DNA of 64,000 nt from contig NZ_LR746496.1 of the NCBI RefSeq assembly GCF_902729405.1, positions 3,038,001 to 3,102,000 on the forward strand, given 5' to 3'. The stretch comes from Acididesulfobacillus acetoxydans. Lineage in GTDB: Bacteria > Bacillota > Desulfitobacteriia > Desulfitobacteriales > Desulfitobacteriaceae. The translations under genes were made by a program, and so were the position numbers. Numbering within the stretch: the stretch's first letter is position 1; the number at the start of each line of letters is the position of its first letter. Below the pieces are notes generated by a model. That model ran no database searches and was not told where the DNA came from. It was given only the letters and a program-made list of their open reading frames with translations. This document shows positions 9,275 to 17,494 of the stretch, piece by piece.

Positions 9275-9526
9275 AAATCAGAAACAGTCCATAGCTTCGA
9301 CCGCTATTTTGGATCAGAAACCACCCGTGGCTTCGACAACCGCTTTGGATCAGAAACCACCCGTGGCTTCGACGACCACTTTGGATCAGAAACCGCCCAT
9401 GGCTTCGACGACCACTTTGGACCAGAAACCACCCATGGCTTCGACAACCGCTTTGGATCAGAAACCACCCATAGCTTCGACGACCACTTTGGATCAGAAA
9501 CCACCCATAGCTTCGACGACCACTTT
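9275..9526 (-). repeat. 36-bp tandem repeat made from the spoIIIAG 3' end
   Basis: Units begin GGATCAG or GGACCAG at 9311, 9347, 9383, 9419, 9455 and 9491, all 36 bases apart, with a degenerate copy at 9275. The unit at 9491 holds the last codons of spoIIIAG (KVVVEAMGGF) and its TGA. The others repeat the same sequence beyond the stop. Thirty-six is a multiple of three, so a TGA-losing mutation would add 12-residue blocks to the protein. Confidence 0.9.
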
Positions 9527-10303
9527 GGCAGCCGGGATATGCAGAAGCGTACAGACCGTAGTGTGTATTTCTTCCTGGACGGCGGGATCTTTGGCTCCTT
9601 CCGCCACCACCAGCACGCCTTCGATATTCGGGCTCTCCTGCATAATTATGACAGGTTGAGTTGAGCCGTTGGGGAGAACCAGGTTATCCGTTTCCGTCGT
9701 TTGCGTGGACTTGCGGGTGCCGCCGGTCTTATCCGTCTCTTCTGTCGTGCTTTTTGTCACGCTGGCGTTTTGGCCGTAATCGCTTTTTAGTCCCGTCCCC
9801 AGTGTCACCATCACTTTAACTTGCCCCACCCCGCTGATTTGGCTCAGGTTATCGGCCAGCCTGTTTTCCAAAGCCTGCTCCAGGGCGCCGATCTGAGTGC
9901 CGCCGGCGTTATTATCCTTAGCGGCGGGCAGCGTTTGAGCCACAGGTTTGAAAACCGGCGTGTCCGGCCCGCCCCCTTTACCCCAAAAGATCAGCCCGAC
10001 GGAAACCACTATCCCGGCCACCATGAGTTTGAGAAGATTGTCGTTGTGTAAGAAAGACTCAAACCAACCGCTCCCCCCACTCTTCGCCTTCCCTTCCCGG
10101 TTCGTGTTCATTCCTGCCCGGTTCATTCCCTCATGATTTTTTCCCCCACGACTCATTCCCTCCCGGTTCGCCTCCTCACGGCCCAGTCTCTTACGGTTCG
10201 TTCCCGCCCTCCCGAACTCCCGCTTCTCCTTGCGACCGTAACTGTCCTTATTTTTCAAACCCAATTCTTGCAGGCTCAAGCGTCGCTCAGGTTTCTCAAA
10301 CAT
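9494..10303 (-). CDS. spoIIIAG: Stage III sporulation protein AG
   Basis: The 269-residue protein has a long polar N-terminus with NREGMNRAG-like repeats (about residues 25-75), one membrane helix near 93-110 and a ring-building motif domain. The latter contains ALENRLADNLSQISGVGQVKVMVTL and ends GVLVVAEGAKDP and VVVEAMGGF. In the family SpoIIIAG forms a large ring in the SpoIIIA-SpoIIQ channel that feeds the forespore. AAGGAGG precedes the ATG at 10303. It is longer than the usual 200-230 residues because of the N-terminal repeat. It is the last spoIIIA gene here; spoIIIAH does not follow. Confidence 0.92.
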   Translation of the reverse strand: MFEKPERRLSLQELGLKNKDSYGRKEKREFGRAGTNRKRLGREEANREGMSRGGKNHEGMNRAGMNTNREGKAKSGGSGWFESFLHNDNLLKLMVAGIVVSVGLIFWGKGGGPDTPVFKPVAQTLPAAKDNNAGGTQIGALEQALENRLADNLSQISGVGQVKVMVTLGTGLKSDYGQNASVTKSTTEETDKTGGTRKSTQTTETDNLVLPNGSTQPVIIMQESPNIEGVLVVAEGAKDPAVQEEIHTTVCTLLHIPAAKVVVEAMGGF

Positions 10304-10411
10304 AAATTCTTCCTCCTTTGTAACAACTTGTCCTCATTTGTCCCCCTCCTCACGGTATTTGGCACGGTTTCCCTTATCCCTCCACCGTGTCGACCCAGTT
10401 TCTCAGTTCTC

Positions 10412-11017
10412 TCAGTTTGGTCCGGCTATTTCGACATCCACTTTAGCCGGGTCTATTTCCATCAAAGTCGACACCCTGTTTTGGACCTCTTGGACCAGCG
10501 GATTCCCCGCCGGGGCGTGAGGCGGCGCCGGCCTGCTGCCGTCGATGACGATAGGGCGAATCGGCCGGATGTTCGTAGTGGCGGTAAATAACGTGATACT
10601 CACTTTGGCCAGGGGCGGCTGCTCTATAAGTCCTCCCCCGTCATTGGCAAAATCAATGGTCACATTTGCTTTGTCCACCCCCTTGACGCCGAGAGCCAGC
10701 GCCTCGATTTGGTGTTGGAGAATTTGGCGATACTGAGCCAGCACGGCATCGCGCCCAAGTTTATTTCCCTGTCCTTCGGCCGCCAAGACCGGAACATCCT
10801 GGGGAGATGCGGCCGTCCAGGCGGGTATGTTCAGGGCCAAAGGCAAGTGCAGAAAATCTGCCAGCGGGTTGAGTATGGCAGAAATAACAAACAGGCCCAT
10901 GACCAGCCGGACATACCCTCGCATTGCTTTATTGGGCAGGAGCATCTCCAGAAATGTCGCAAGAAGAAGGATAATGGCCAGATTTCTTATTAAAGTTTGC
11001 AGGGCCTGCATCTTCAA
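10412..11017 (-). CDS. spoIIIAF: Stage III sporulation protein AF
   Basis: The 201-residue protein starts with two membrane helices (about residues 10-25 and 35-52), with the family signature LLPNKAMRGYVRLVMGLFVI between and within them. A soluble domain follows and ends near the C-terminus with MEIDPAKVDVEI. SpoIIIAF is a membrane part of the sporulation channel. The start is a TTG at 11017 behind GGAGGG, with an ATG two codons later as an alternative. It follows spoIIIAE after 24 bases. Confidence 0.92.
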   Translation of the reverse strand: MKMQALQTLIRNLAIILLLATFLEMLLPNKAMRGYVRLVMGLFVISAILNPLADFLHLPLALNIPAWTAASPQDVPVLAAEGQGNKLGRDAVLAQYRQILQHQIEALALGVKGVDKANVTIDFANDGGGLIEQPPLAKVSITLFTATTNIRPIRPIVIDGSRPAPPHAPAGNPLVQEVQNRVSTLMEIDPAKVDVEIAGPN

Positions 11018-11041
11018 TTTTTCCCTCCCCGGAGCCTGCGG

Positions 11042-12379
11042 TCAGTGCAGCATCAAGGCCAGGTTGCCTGAACTCACGACCACAACGATGGCGATAAAAA
11101 ACATTACGCCCACTGAGGCCAGCGCCGCAAAGATGTAAGTCAGGCTCTTGGCCATATCCTGTAAAGCGTTGGCCAGGGATTGCTCTCCCAAGGGTTCGAT
11201 CAGGGCAGCCGAAAGGCGAAAGACAAACATCATGGCCAGGATTTTGACCAAAGGGCCGAGGCAGATGATCAACAGGGCGATGAAGGCCACCACGCCCAAG
11301 GCGTTCCTAAGCAGCAGTCCCGAAGTCACAACCAATTCCACCGAATCCTTGAAGAACTTACCCACCACCGGAATGAGGTCCACCGAGTACTTGGCGGTAC
11401 GCAGGGTCACACCGTCCGCTACCCCTCCCGTCACGCCCTGAAGAGTCATCAGGGCGACAAACAAGGTCATAACCAACCCCAAACTGACTTTGCCTCCGAA
11501 TTCAATCAGTCCGGCCAGTTTATTCAGTTTAAACTGCTCCGATATCTGATTAAACAAGCGCAGCACGGCTGCCAGAAAGAACAAGGGCAGAACGATGTTC
11601 TTGAATAGAGTGGCCAGAAACGTCAGGCTGGCCATCACCATAGGCCGGAAAAGCGCCGCCGTGGCAAAGTTCCCCATAGCCAGGAGCAAAGTCAGCATGG
11701 CCGGAAAGAGGGCCTGCATCAGCCCGACCATTTGGTCAATGGCCCCGCGGGCGGTTTCCAGCACACTTTGGAAAGCGGCCATGGCCAAACTTAAAAGAAC
11801 CAGGTAGGATAGGAAGCGGGACAATTTGCCCACCGAACCGTCAAAGGCCTCCTGCAGCTGCTGCAGAACCGCCAACAAGACTGCGAGGACCAAGAATTTC
11901 CCGATTAAGGGGGCGGTTTTCAGAACTTCACCGGTGAGGAAAGCCAACAGGCTGCGCATGATGTCCTGCGGCTTAAGGTCCAGTTTCCCTTGCTTAAGCC
12001 CTTCCAATAGTCCGGTCAGGGAGAATCCGGGCAAAGAGGCCTGAGCCTCTTGGTCAATCCCCTGCAGGAAACCCTGCATTTTGCTTAAATCGACCTGCTG
12101 CGAGAGATCCGCACTCGGAGTCGGACTTTGACCTGTGCTTTGGCTCATACTTTGGCCCGCACTCGCGTCGGGAGTTTGAACCTGGCCTTGACCCGAGCTT
12201 TGAACCCAGTTTTGACCCGCACTTTGACCCGGGTCTTGACCCGAAATGTTCACGCCTGAGTTTTGAACCCAACCGGACGGGAGTGTACTCGGCCCCTTCT
12301 CCGCGGCCAGCAGGGAACGGGGAGTTGTCCCCAGCATCAGGAAAAAAAAGAAGAAGATTACGCCCAGTCTGACTTTCAA
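11042..12379 (-). CDS. spoIIIAE: Stage III sporulation protein AE
   Basis: The 445-residue protein has a signal-like N-terminus (VIFFFFFLMLGTTPRSLLAAE), a Gln/Ser-rich low-complexity stretch (about 30-95, many SGQ repeats) and then a polytopic membrane region of about seven helices. This ends in the conserved LGEQSLANALQDMAKSL segment. The family is the multipass core of the SpoIIIA complex. The start is a TTG behind GAGGTGATG. The SGQ-rich insert is longer than in most relatives and may be lineage-specific. Confidence 0.92.
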   Translation of the reverse strand: MKVRLGVIFFFFFLMLGTTPRSLLAAEKGPSTLPSGWVQNSGVNISGQDPGQSAGQNWVQSSGQGQVQTPDASAGQSMSQSTGQSPTPSADLSQQVDLSKMQGFLQGIDQEAQASLPGFSLTGLLEGLKQGKLDLKPQDIMRSLLAFLTGEVLKTAPLIGKFLVLAVLLAVLQQLQEAFDGSVGKLSRFLSYLVLLSLAMAAFQSVLETARGAIDQMVGLMQALFPAMLTLLLAMGNFATAALFRPMVMASLTFLATLFKNIVLPLFFLAAVLRLFNQISEQFKLNKLAGLIEFGGKVSLGLVMTLFVALMTLQGVTGGVADGVTLRTAKYSVDLIPVVGKFFKDSVELVVTSGLLLRNALGVVAFIALLIICLGPLVKILAMMFVFRLSAALIEPLGEQSLANALQDMAKSLTYIFAALASVGVMFFIAIVVVVSSGNLALMLH

Positions 12380-12390
12380 AGAGCATCACC

Positions 12391-12777
12391 TCACGGCAGC
12401 AGTCGCACCAGAGATTCTAAAATGGCGACGATAATGGGTATCGCCAAAATGAGCACTCCGATCTTAGCTGCAAGTTCCACTTTGAGGGCCAGGGCCCCCT
12501 CCCCCGCGTCCCGGCAGATTTGAGCCCCGAATTCTGCCAAGTAGGAGATGCCGACGATTTTCAGGACGATGATCAAGTAGTAGGAGCTGATGTTGGCCTG
12601 GTCTGCCAAATTCTGAAGCAGGTCGACGATCACCTTGATTTTCCCGAGAACAAGGAGAAAGATGGCTATGCCGGCCAATATGCTGAGTTGGACGGCAATC
12701 TCCGGTTGAATTTTCCTCAGTACCACGGCAATAATCGTCACAAGCAAGGCGACCCCGACAATTTGCCAGATTTCCAC
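12391..12777 (-). CDS. spoIIIAD: Stage III sporulation protein AD
   Basis: This is a 128-residue membrane protein with four predicted helices and family motifs KIQPEIAVQLSILAGIAIFL, ISSYYLIIVLKIVGISYLAEF and CRDAGEGALALKVELAAKIGVLILAIPI. SpoIIIAD and SpoIIIAC are related small membrane parts of the sporulation channel. The start is a GTG at 12777. It is followed by spoIIIAE after 11 bases. Confidence 0.93.
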   Translation of the reverse strand: MEIWQIVGVALLVTIIAVVLRKIQPEIAVQLSILAGIAIFLLVLGKIKVIVDLLQNLADQANISSYYLIIVLKIVGISYLAEFGAQICRDAGEGALALKVELAAKIGVLILAIPIIVAILESLVRLLP

Positions 12778-12796
12778 CTTCAGTCCTCCCCGTACA

Positions 12797-12994
12797 CTAG
12801 TACAATTGAAACACGCTTTTCACCAAGGCAAACAGTTGGGACATTGCTTGAAGAATACTGAAGAGGACTAAAATAATCCCTGCCACAGTCACAAATTGGG
12901 CAATTTCCTTTTTTCCCGCCTCATTCAGGAGGGTCACAAGGAAACCGACAAATATCCCGATTCCGGCTATTCTAAAGATCATGTTTAAGTCCAT
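12797..12994 (-). CDS. spoIIIAC: Stage III sporulation protein AC
   Basis: A 65-residue protein with two membrane helices, matching SpoIIIAC (MIFRIAGIGIFVGFLVTLL, then AQFVTVAGIILVLFSIL). The ATG at 12994 is preferred over the one at 13000 because GGAGGAG then lies about nine bases upstream instead of one. It is the shortest gene of the operon and precedes spoIIIAD by 19 bases. Confidence 0.92.
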   Translation of the reverse strand: MDLNMIFRIAGIGIFVGFLVTLLNEAGKKEIAQFVTVAGIILVLFSILQAMSQLFALVKSVFQLY

Positions 12995-13091
12995 CTTCAT
13001 ACTCCTCCCAATCCAGAGGCCGGAGGCCTGAGGCCCGAAGCCAGAATGTTCCAGTCGCCCGGCGGTCTGCTGTTATCCCCGGAGTCTGCTC

Positions 13092-13601
13092 TCAGATGAG
13101 GAAAATCGCGCCGGCACACCCTACGAGAAAACCCAAATAGGCCCACATCTTCGCTTGTTTCTCGGCCCAAACGACTGCTTGTTCCCGCAGCAAAGTCAAT
13201 TGTTTCTGGGCCAGTTCCAGTTGTTTATGCTGTTCCTGTTGGTCGGAGCGCCCCAAACCTTTTCCGATATCGAGGACGATCAGCCAGTCTTCGGGTTTGA
13301 GCGCAAAAGCGCCGGTCAGCCGGGCAATCGTTTCTTTCCAGGCGGGCCAAGCCGCCTCGCCCCTTTCAATCCGTTCTTTAACCTCAGTGAAAAAATTCCG
13401 CCAAGGGTCCTCCACCCTGTCGGCGATACCGGAAAACGCCTCCGGCAAAGGGGTGGCGCCCCAGTATATGTCCGTATCCAGCAGGGCCAAAGCGGTCAGC
13501 AAAACGCGGATTTCCTCGGGGCGGCGCCTGACTCTGGCCGCCAGCCAAAGCCCGATTCCTCCGAACGCCGCGATGAGTCCCATCGCTCCCAGAATAAGCA
13601 T
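13092..13601 (-). CDS. spoIIIAB: Stage III sporulation protein AB
   Basis: About 169 residues with a helix at each end (near 3-22 and 150-168) and the SpoIIIAB core RRRPEEIRVLLTALALLDTDI, ATPLPEAF and LIVLDIGKGLGRSDQQEQHK. The ATG at 13601 behind GAGGTGG is chosen; a longer frame to 13664 would overlap spoIIIAA. The cytosolic domain resembles type II secretion protein F, consistent with a secretion-like SpoIIIA machine. Confidence 0.9.
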   Translation of the reverse strand: MLILGAMGLIAAFGGIGLWLAARVRRRPEEIRVLLTALALLDTDIYWGATPLPEAFSGIADRVEDPWRNFFTEVKERIERGEAAWPAWKETIARLTGAFALKPEDWLIVLDIGKGLGRSDQQEQHKQLELAQKQLTLLREQAVVWAEKQAKMWAYLGFLVGCAGAIFLI

Positions 13602-13633
13602 TGTATTTCCCACCTCATTGTCATCGCTGAATT

Positions 13634-14692
13634 TTACATCTTCCGATTGGCAACCCGAGCCCAAGGCCTTACTTCCTGCCCCCGGGCAAGATCCAAAACG
13701 CTTTCCACCGTTCCGGGGCCTCGCCGCCTGCTGAGAAGAACCGCCCGCTCAAAAATCCCACCGGCCAGCAAATCCCTTAAGATAGGGCGGCAGCGCGCTT
13801 CTTCCAGGGAGCCGGCGTGAGCCGTGCTGAGTATGCTGACACCGCTGCGCAGGGCCTCCGCTATAGCCGCAACATCCTCCGCGTGTCCCACTTCATCGAC
13901 GGCCACCACCTCGGGCCCCATGGACCGGATCAGCATCCCCATACCCAGCGCTTTCGGGCAGGAATCCAGAACGTCTGTACGGCAGCCCAAATCATACGCC
14001 GGTACTCCCTGCCACAGTCCGGCCAATTCCCCGCGCTCATCGACAACGCCCACCGCCTGTCCGGGAAGGCCCAACTCCGGCACCCCGTTGCTCAACCAAC
14101 GGATTAATGCTCTGAGCAGGGTCGTTTTTCCCGCTCTGGGTGCGGAAAGGATGAGCGTATGGTAAAGCCGCCTTTCCGAGGAGATGAGATGCGGCAGAAG
14201 GTCCAGCCCCAACGCCCGGATATCCTGGGCTAGGCGGAAGTTCAACCCCGTGATGTGTTTAATCGTCTGTAAGCTTCCTTGCTTCATAATGGCCTCTCCC
14301 GTGATCCCCACCCGGTGCCCTCCCGGCAGTGTGAGAAAGCCCTGGCGCAGATTTTCCGCGGCGGCATAGAGCGAGCTTTGGGTCAGGCGATCCATGGTTT
14401 CGGCCAGGTCCGGCAGTTCCACCCTGTAAGCCTCTTCGGCCGGGGCGGGCTGTCCGGTTCGGTCCAAAAAAACGTCCTCGCCGGCCAAGCGGAGCAAGAG
14501 CGGCTGGTTAACCCGCAAGCGAATTTCCTCCACCCGACCGGGGACTATCTCCGTCTGGGCCAAAATCCGTCCCAGACGCCGGCCAAACCAGCCCAGAAAC
14601 TCGTCCCAGCCCACCTTCGCTTCTCCATCTTCCCCGGCCCGGACAGGAACGGGCAGGGCCGGTTTGCGAGAGTTAACATAGTGAAGCGGCAC
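13634..14692 (-). CDS. spoIIIAA: Stage III sporulation ATPase SpoIIIAA
   Basis: The 352-residue protein is the AAA-type secretion ATPase of the SpoIIIA complex. Visible motifs are VEEIRLRVNQPLLLR near the N-terminus, LTLPGGHRVGITGEAI, the Walker A loop SAPRAGKTTLLRALIR (about residue 185), VVDERGELAG and the Walker B-like VVAVDEVGHAEDV. The start is a GTG at 14692 with AAGGAGGG upstream. It opens the operon after a 220-base gap from efp that holds a dispersed hairpin. Confidence 0.94.
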   Translation of the reverse strand: MPLHYVNSRKPALPVPVRAGEDGEAKVGWDEFLGWFGRRLGRILAQTEIVPGRVEEIRLRVNQPLLLRLAGEDVFLDRTGQPAPAEEAYRVELPDLAETMDRLTQSSLYAAAENLRQGFLTLPGGHRVGITGEAIMKQGSLQTIKHITGLNFRLAQDIRALGLDLLPHLISSERRLYHTLILSAPRAGKTTLLRALIRWLSNGVPELGLPGQAVGVVDERGELAGLWQGVPAYDLGCRTDVLDSCPKALGMGMLIRSMGPEVVAVDEVGHAEDVAAIAEALRSGVSILSTAHAGSLEEARCRPILRDLLAGGIFERAVLLSRRRGPGTVESVLDLARGQEVRPWARVANRKM

Positions 14693-14741
14693 GTTCTGTC
14701 CCTCCTTGATAGAAGGTATGTCCGCGCCGCTGTTTTTAGAC

Positions 14742-14801
14742 TAAGAAAACCCGGCTTCTGCCCAGCTTTAGCGAAGGTAGCTGGCGCAAGTTTTCTTATC
14801 C
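14742..14801. repeat. Dispersed hairpin element, single copy
   Basis: TAAGAAAAC at the left and GCAAGTTTTCTTA at the right pair around a GC-rich centre with AGCTT/AGCTGG. The same ends and the same ACGCAAGTTTTCTTA-type right arm occur in the three tandem units at 55737-55973. It lies between efp and spoIIIAA and could be a terminator or a small mobile palindrome. Confidence 0.6.
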
Positions 14802-14912
14802 CGCAAAACCAAAAAGAGCACCCCGCTCTTGCGAGATGCCCAACCTGAAAGATCCTTGCCGGCTTCACCCGATCCGTCCTTATCTCTTTGACCCTTCTCC
14901 GCCTTTGGGAAG

Positions 14913-15470
14913 CTAGGCTCGCTGCACATAGCTGCCGGTACGCGTATCAATGATCAGCACGTCCCCTTCATTAACAAAAAAAGGTACCTGCACGATGGCC
15001 CCGGTCTCCAGCGTCGCCGGCTTGGTGCCGCCGGTTGCCGTGTCCCCTTTAACACCCGGTTCAGTCGCAACCACCGCCAGCTGAACGCTGTTGGGAATGT
15101 CGACTCCGATCACATCGCTGCCGAAAAAGAGCACCCCTAAATTCATGTTCTCTTTGAGCCATTTGACCTGGTCCCCTATTTGATCCGCTGTGAGAGACAT
15201 CTGCTCATAGTTTTCATTGTCCATCACCACGTAATGTTCGCCGTCTTTATAGAGGTACTGCATTTCCCTCCGTTCCACGTGGGCCCTCGGAACTTTTTCA
15301 CCGGCATTGAATTTGCGTTCCACCACTCCGCCGGTTCGTACGTTTTTGAGCTTTGTCCGGACAAAAGCCGCACCTTTGCCCGGCTTCACGTGTTGAAACT
15401 CAACAATTGTGTAAACGTCCCCGTCTACTTCGATCGTCACACCCGTCTTAAAATCATTTGAAGAAATCAT
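14913..15470 (-). CDS. efp: Elongation factor P
   Basis: The 185-residue protein (from the ATG at 15470 behind GGGGGAA) has the three EF-P barrels. The loop [16 protein letters not shown] carries the conserved Lys that is modified in many bacteria, and the C-terminus is [20 protein letters not shown] relieves ribosome stalling at proline runs. It follows pepP, as in Bacillus, but after a 410-base gap, and precedes spoIIIAA. Confidence 0.95.
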   Translation of the reverse strand: MISSNDFKTGVTIEVDGDVYTIVEFQHVKPGKGAAFVRTKLKNVRTGGVVERKFNAGEKVPRAHVERREMQYLYKDGEHYVVMDNENYEQMSLTADQIGDQVKWLKENMNLGVLFFGSDVIGVDIPNSVQLAVVATEPGVKGDTATGGTKPATLETGAIVQVPFFVNEGDVLIIDTRTGSYVQRA

Positions 15471-15880
15471 TTGCCATATTCCCCCTAATATCATGGTCGC
15501 CCCAGTGCACGTACCCTTTAACGCCGGCCTGATAGAGCCGATTGACTTGGGCTCCGCCTTGGCCGCGCTCTCATCTTAGCTTATCCGCTTTTTTTGTTTT
15601 GTACAATTCCAATTGTACAATTCTCAACTTCGCAAAAAAACAAAGCTCACCGCCGGGACCGCCGTCTATGGATTCCCGGGCCGCTCGAGGATATCCCAGC
15701 ATGGCCGGAATCCTTCCCCCCCACGGGCTTAGCGCGCTCCGCAAGCAGCCTGCTCAGGACACGTATTGACTTTGACTTGTTCATAGCCGCTGGCGAAGCA
15801 AATAGCGTGCCCGAAAGAAAGCGGCCTGAGCAGTGGTACCCAGAAAACGGGACCGATCCTTGCGCCAAATACCGGTCTCT
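15471..15880. other. Gap between pepP and efp
   Basis: I see no convincing gene in these 410 bases. The only clear structure is the palindrome at 15599-15620, next to an A-rich tract on the minus strand. It probably holds the efp promoter, but no good -35/-10 pair was found. Confidence 0.5.
15599..15620. promoter_or_regulatory. Perfect 10-bp inverted repeat upstream of efp
   Basis: TTGTACAATT and its exact complement flank CC. The element lies 129 bases before efp on the minus strand and 260 bases beyond the pepP stop. A perfect AT-rich palindrome of this size in a 55% GC genome is typical of a repressor site. The regulator is unknown. Confidence 0.55.
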
Positions 15881-16957
15881 CTACTGAATAATGATCAGAT
15901 CCTTGGGAGCCTGGGTCAGGATCTCGCATCCCTCTTCCGTGACGACGACCATATCCTCTATCCGCACGCCACCCCAGCCGGGAATATAAATGCCCGGTTC
16001 TACCGTGACCACGTTCCCCGGCTGCAGAAGCCGTTCCTCCCGCGTGTTCAGGTTCGGCCCTTCATGGATGGCCAAGCCCACAGAATGTCCCAAGCCGTGC
16101 CCGAAATACTCACCGTAGCCTGCCTCCGCGATGATCCCGCGAGCCACCGCATCCACATCCCGGCCCGTGACCCCGGGCTTCACCGCCCGGATGCCCGCAA
16201 GTTGGGCCTTGAGAACCACTTCGTAAATCTCCCTCTGTTTCTCATCCGGCTCCCCGAAAACAACGGTTCGCGTAATGTCAGAACAATACCCCGCCAGGAC
16301 GGCTCCGAAATCAAGGGTTAAAAACTCTCCCTGTTCGACCCGCTTGGAGCTGGCGGTTCCGTGCGGCAGAGCCCCCCTCGGACCGGACGCCACAATGAAA
16401 TCAAAGGAACGGCCGCTGGCGCCCGCGCGGCGCATAGCAAATTCCAATTCCAAGGATATCTCTTCTTCCTTCTGGCCCACGGCGAGTTTGGCCAAGATCG
16501 CGTCAAAGGCTTGATCAGCCGCCCGTACAGCCCGGCGGATCCGACCGATTTCCTCCTCATCCTTAACCGCACGAAGATCGTTGATCAACTCCGGCCGGGA
16601 CATGAGTTCGCACTGAGGCAAGTGCTCCGCCAGCTTAAGATAGGTGTCATGGGTGACAAAATCCCCTTCGAAGCCGACCCGCTTGGCCCCCTGTCCCAGG
16701 TCCGTCAACGGAGCGAACGGATCCGCCGCCACCCTTACAATCTCAAACCCCGGGGCTTCACCGGACGCCTGTTCTATGTAGCGAAAATCGGTCAAGAGAT
16801 AAGTACGGTCCGGCAGGATGAGCACTGTCCCTTCCCCCCCGGAAAATCCGCTCAGATAGCGAAGATTTTCCGGCCGCACGCTCACAAATCCCTCAAGCCC
16901 CTCTATCTCCATCCTTTTGCGCAGCTTATCCAGGCGGCTTTCTGTCACAAGTTCCAT
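15881..16957 (-). CDS. pepP: M24 family Xaa-Pro aminopeptidase
   Basis: From the ATG at 16957 (behind AAAGGAG) the protein has 358 residues: a creatinase-like N-terminal domain (VRPENLRYLSGFSGGEG) and the pita-bread metallopeptidase domain. Metal ligands are seen in TLDFGAVLAGYCSDITRTV, GHGLGHSVGLAIHEGP, VTVEPGIYIPGWGGVRIED. It removes N-terminal residues before proline. The position upstream of efp is conserved in Firmicutes. A longer frame to 17008 lacks a ribosome site. Confidence 0.92.
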   Translation of the reverse strand: MELVTESRLDKLRKRMEIEGLEGFVSVRPENLRYLSGFSGGEGTVLILPDRTYLLTDFRYIEQASGEAPGFEIVRVAADPFAPLTDLGQGAKRVGFEGDFVTHDTYLKLAEHLPQCELMSRPELINDLRAVKDEEEIGRIRRAVRAADQAFDAILAKLAVGQKEEEISLELEFAMRRAGASGRSFDFIVASGPRGALPHGTASSKRVEQGEFLTLDFGAVLAGYCSDITRTVVFGEPDEKQREIYEVVLKAQLAGIRAVKPGVTGRDVDAVARGIIAEAGYGEYFGHGLGHSVGLAIHEGPNLNTREERLLQPGNVVTVEPGIYIPGWGGVRIEDMVVVTEEGCEILTQAPKDLIIIQ

Positions 16958-17494
16958 AGCTGTGAACTCCTTTCTACTGACGTACATTTCCGGGCTTGTC
17001 ACCCACAAGATTTTACCACAATTTTTCGGCCAAGGATAGGGGACGAGCAGGCGAAACCGGGATCACCACCCTGCCCGTGCGCAATTGTATGGAAGCAATC
17101 CGCGCTCCGCCGTCTTGCACCGCCATTTTCTTTCTCGCAACTAAAGCCCGTGTGCTTACCGCAACCCTGCCCGAACGGATCGTCGATGACTGTTTTTCTC
17201 GTATACCGTCCTGTTCGCCTATCGTATATTTTTAAGAGCAAAATTGTATAACAATAGTGTCGAAAAAAAGTCTGCTGTTTTGTAAAACTTCTTGCCAAAC
17301 CCTGTTCCCTTTTGTCGCAAGACGGTGTATAATCAATTCAAAATATAGAATTATCGCGAACAACTTGAATTACCCAGTTTATTAAACCCCTTTCCTTTAT
17401 TAAAATCCCAGCCCGTATTAATACAATGTTCTATTCCAGAAGTAGAAGTTGTATTATTAAAAAAAATCCAAAAAAGGAAGAGAGGTGGATTGCT
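16958..17494. other. Divergent intergenic region between pepP and an APC permease
   Basis: No gene is supported here. The half next to pepP is GC-rich; the half next to the permease is AT-rich. A TATAAT at 17328-17333 on the plus strand could be the -10 of the permease promoter, although no good -35 stands 17 bases before it. Confidence 0.45.

Noticed and set aside
9304-9504. 66-codon repeat protein (VSDPKWSSK units) on the minus strand
   Set aside because: It is the out-of-frame reading of the 36-bp array derived from spoIIIAG and has no start signal of its own.
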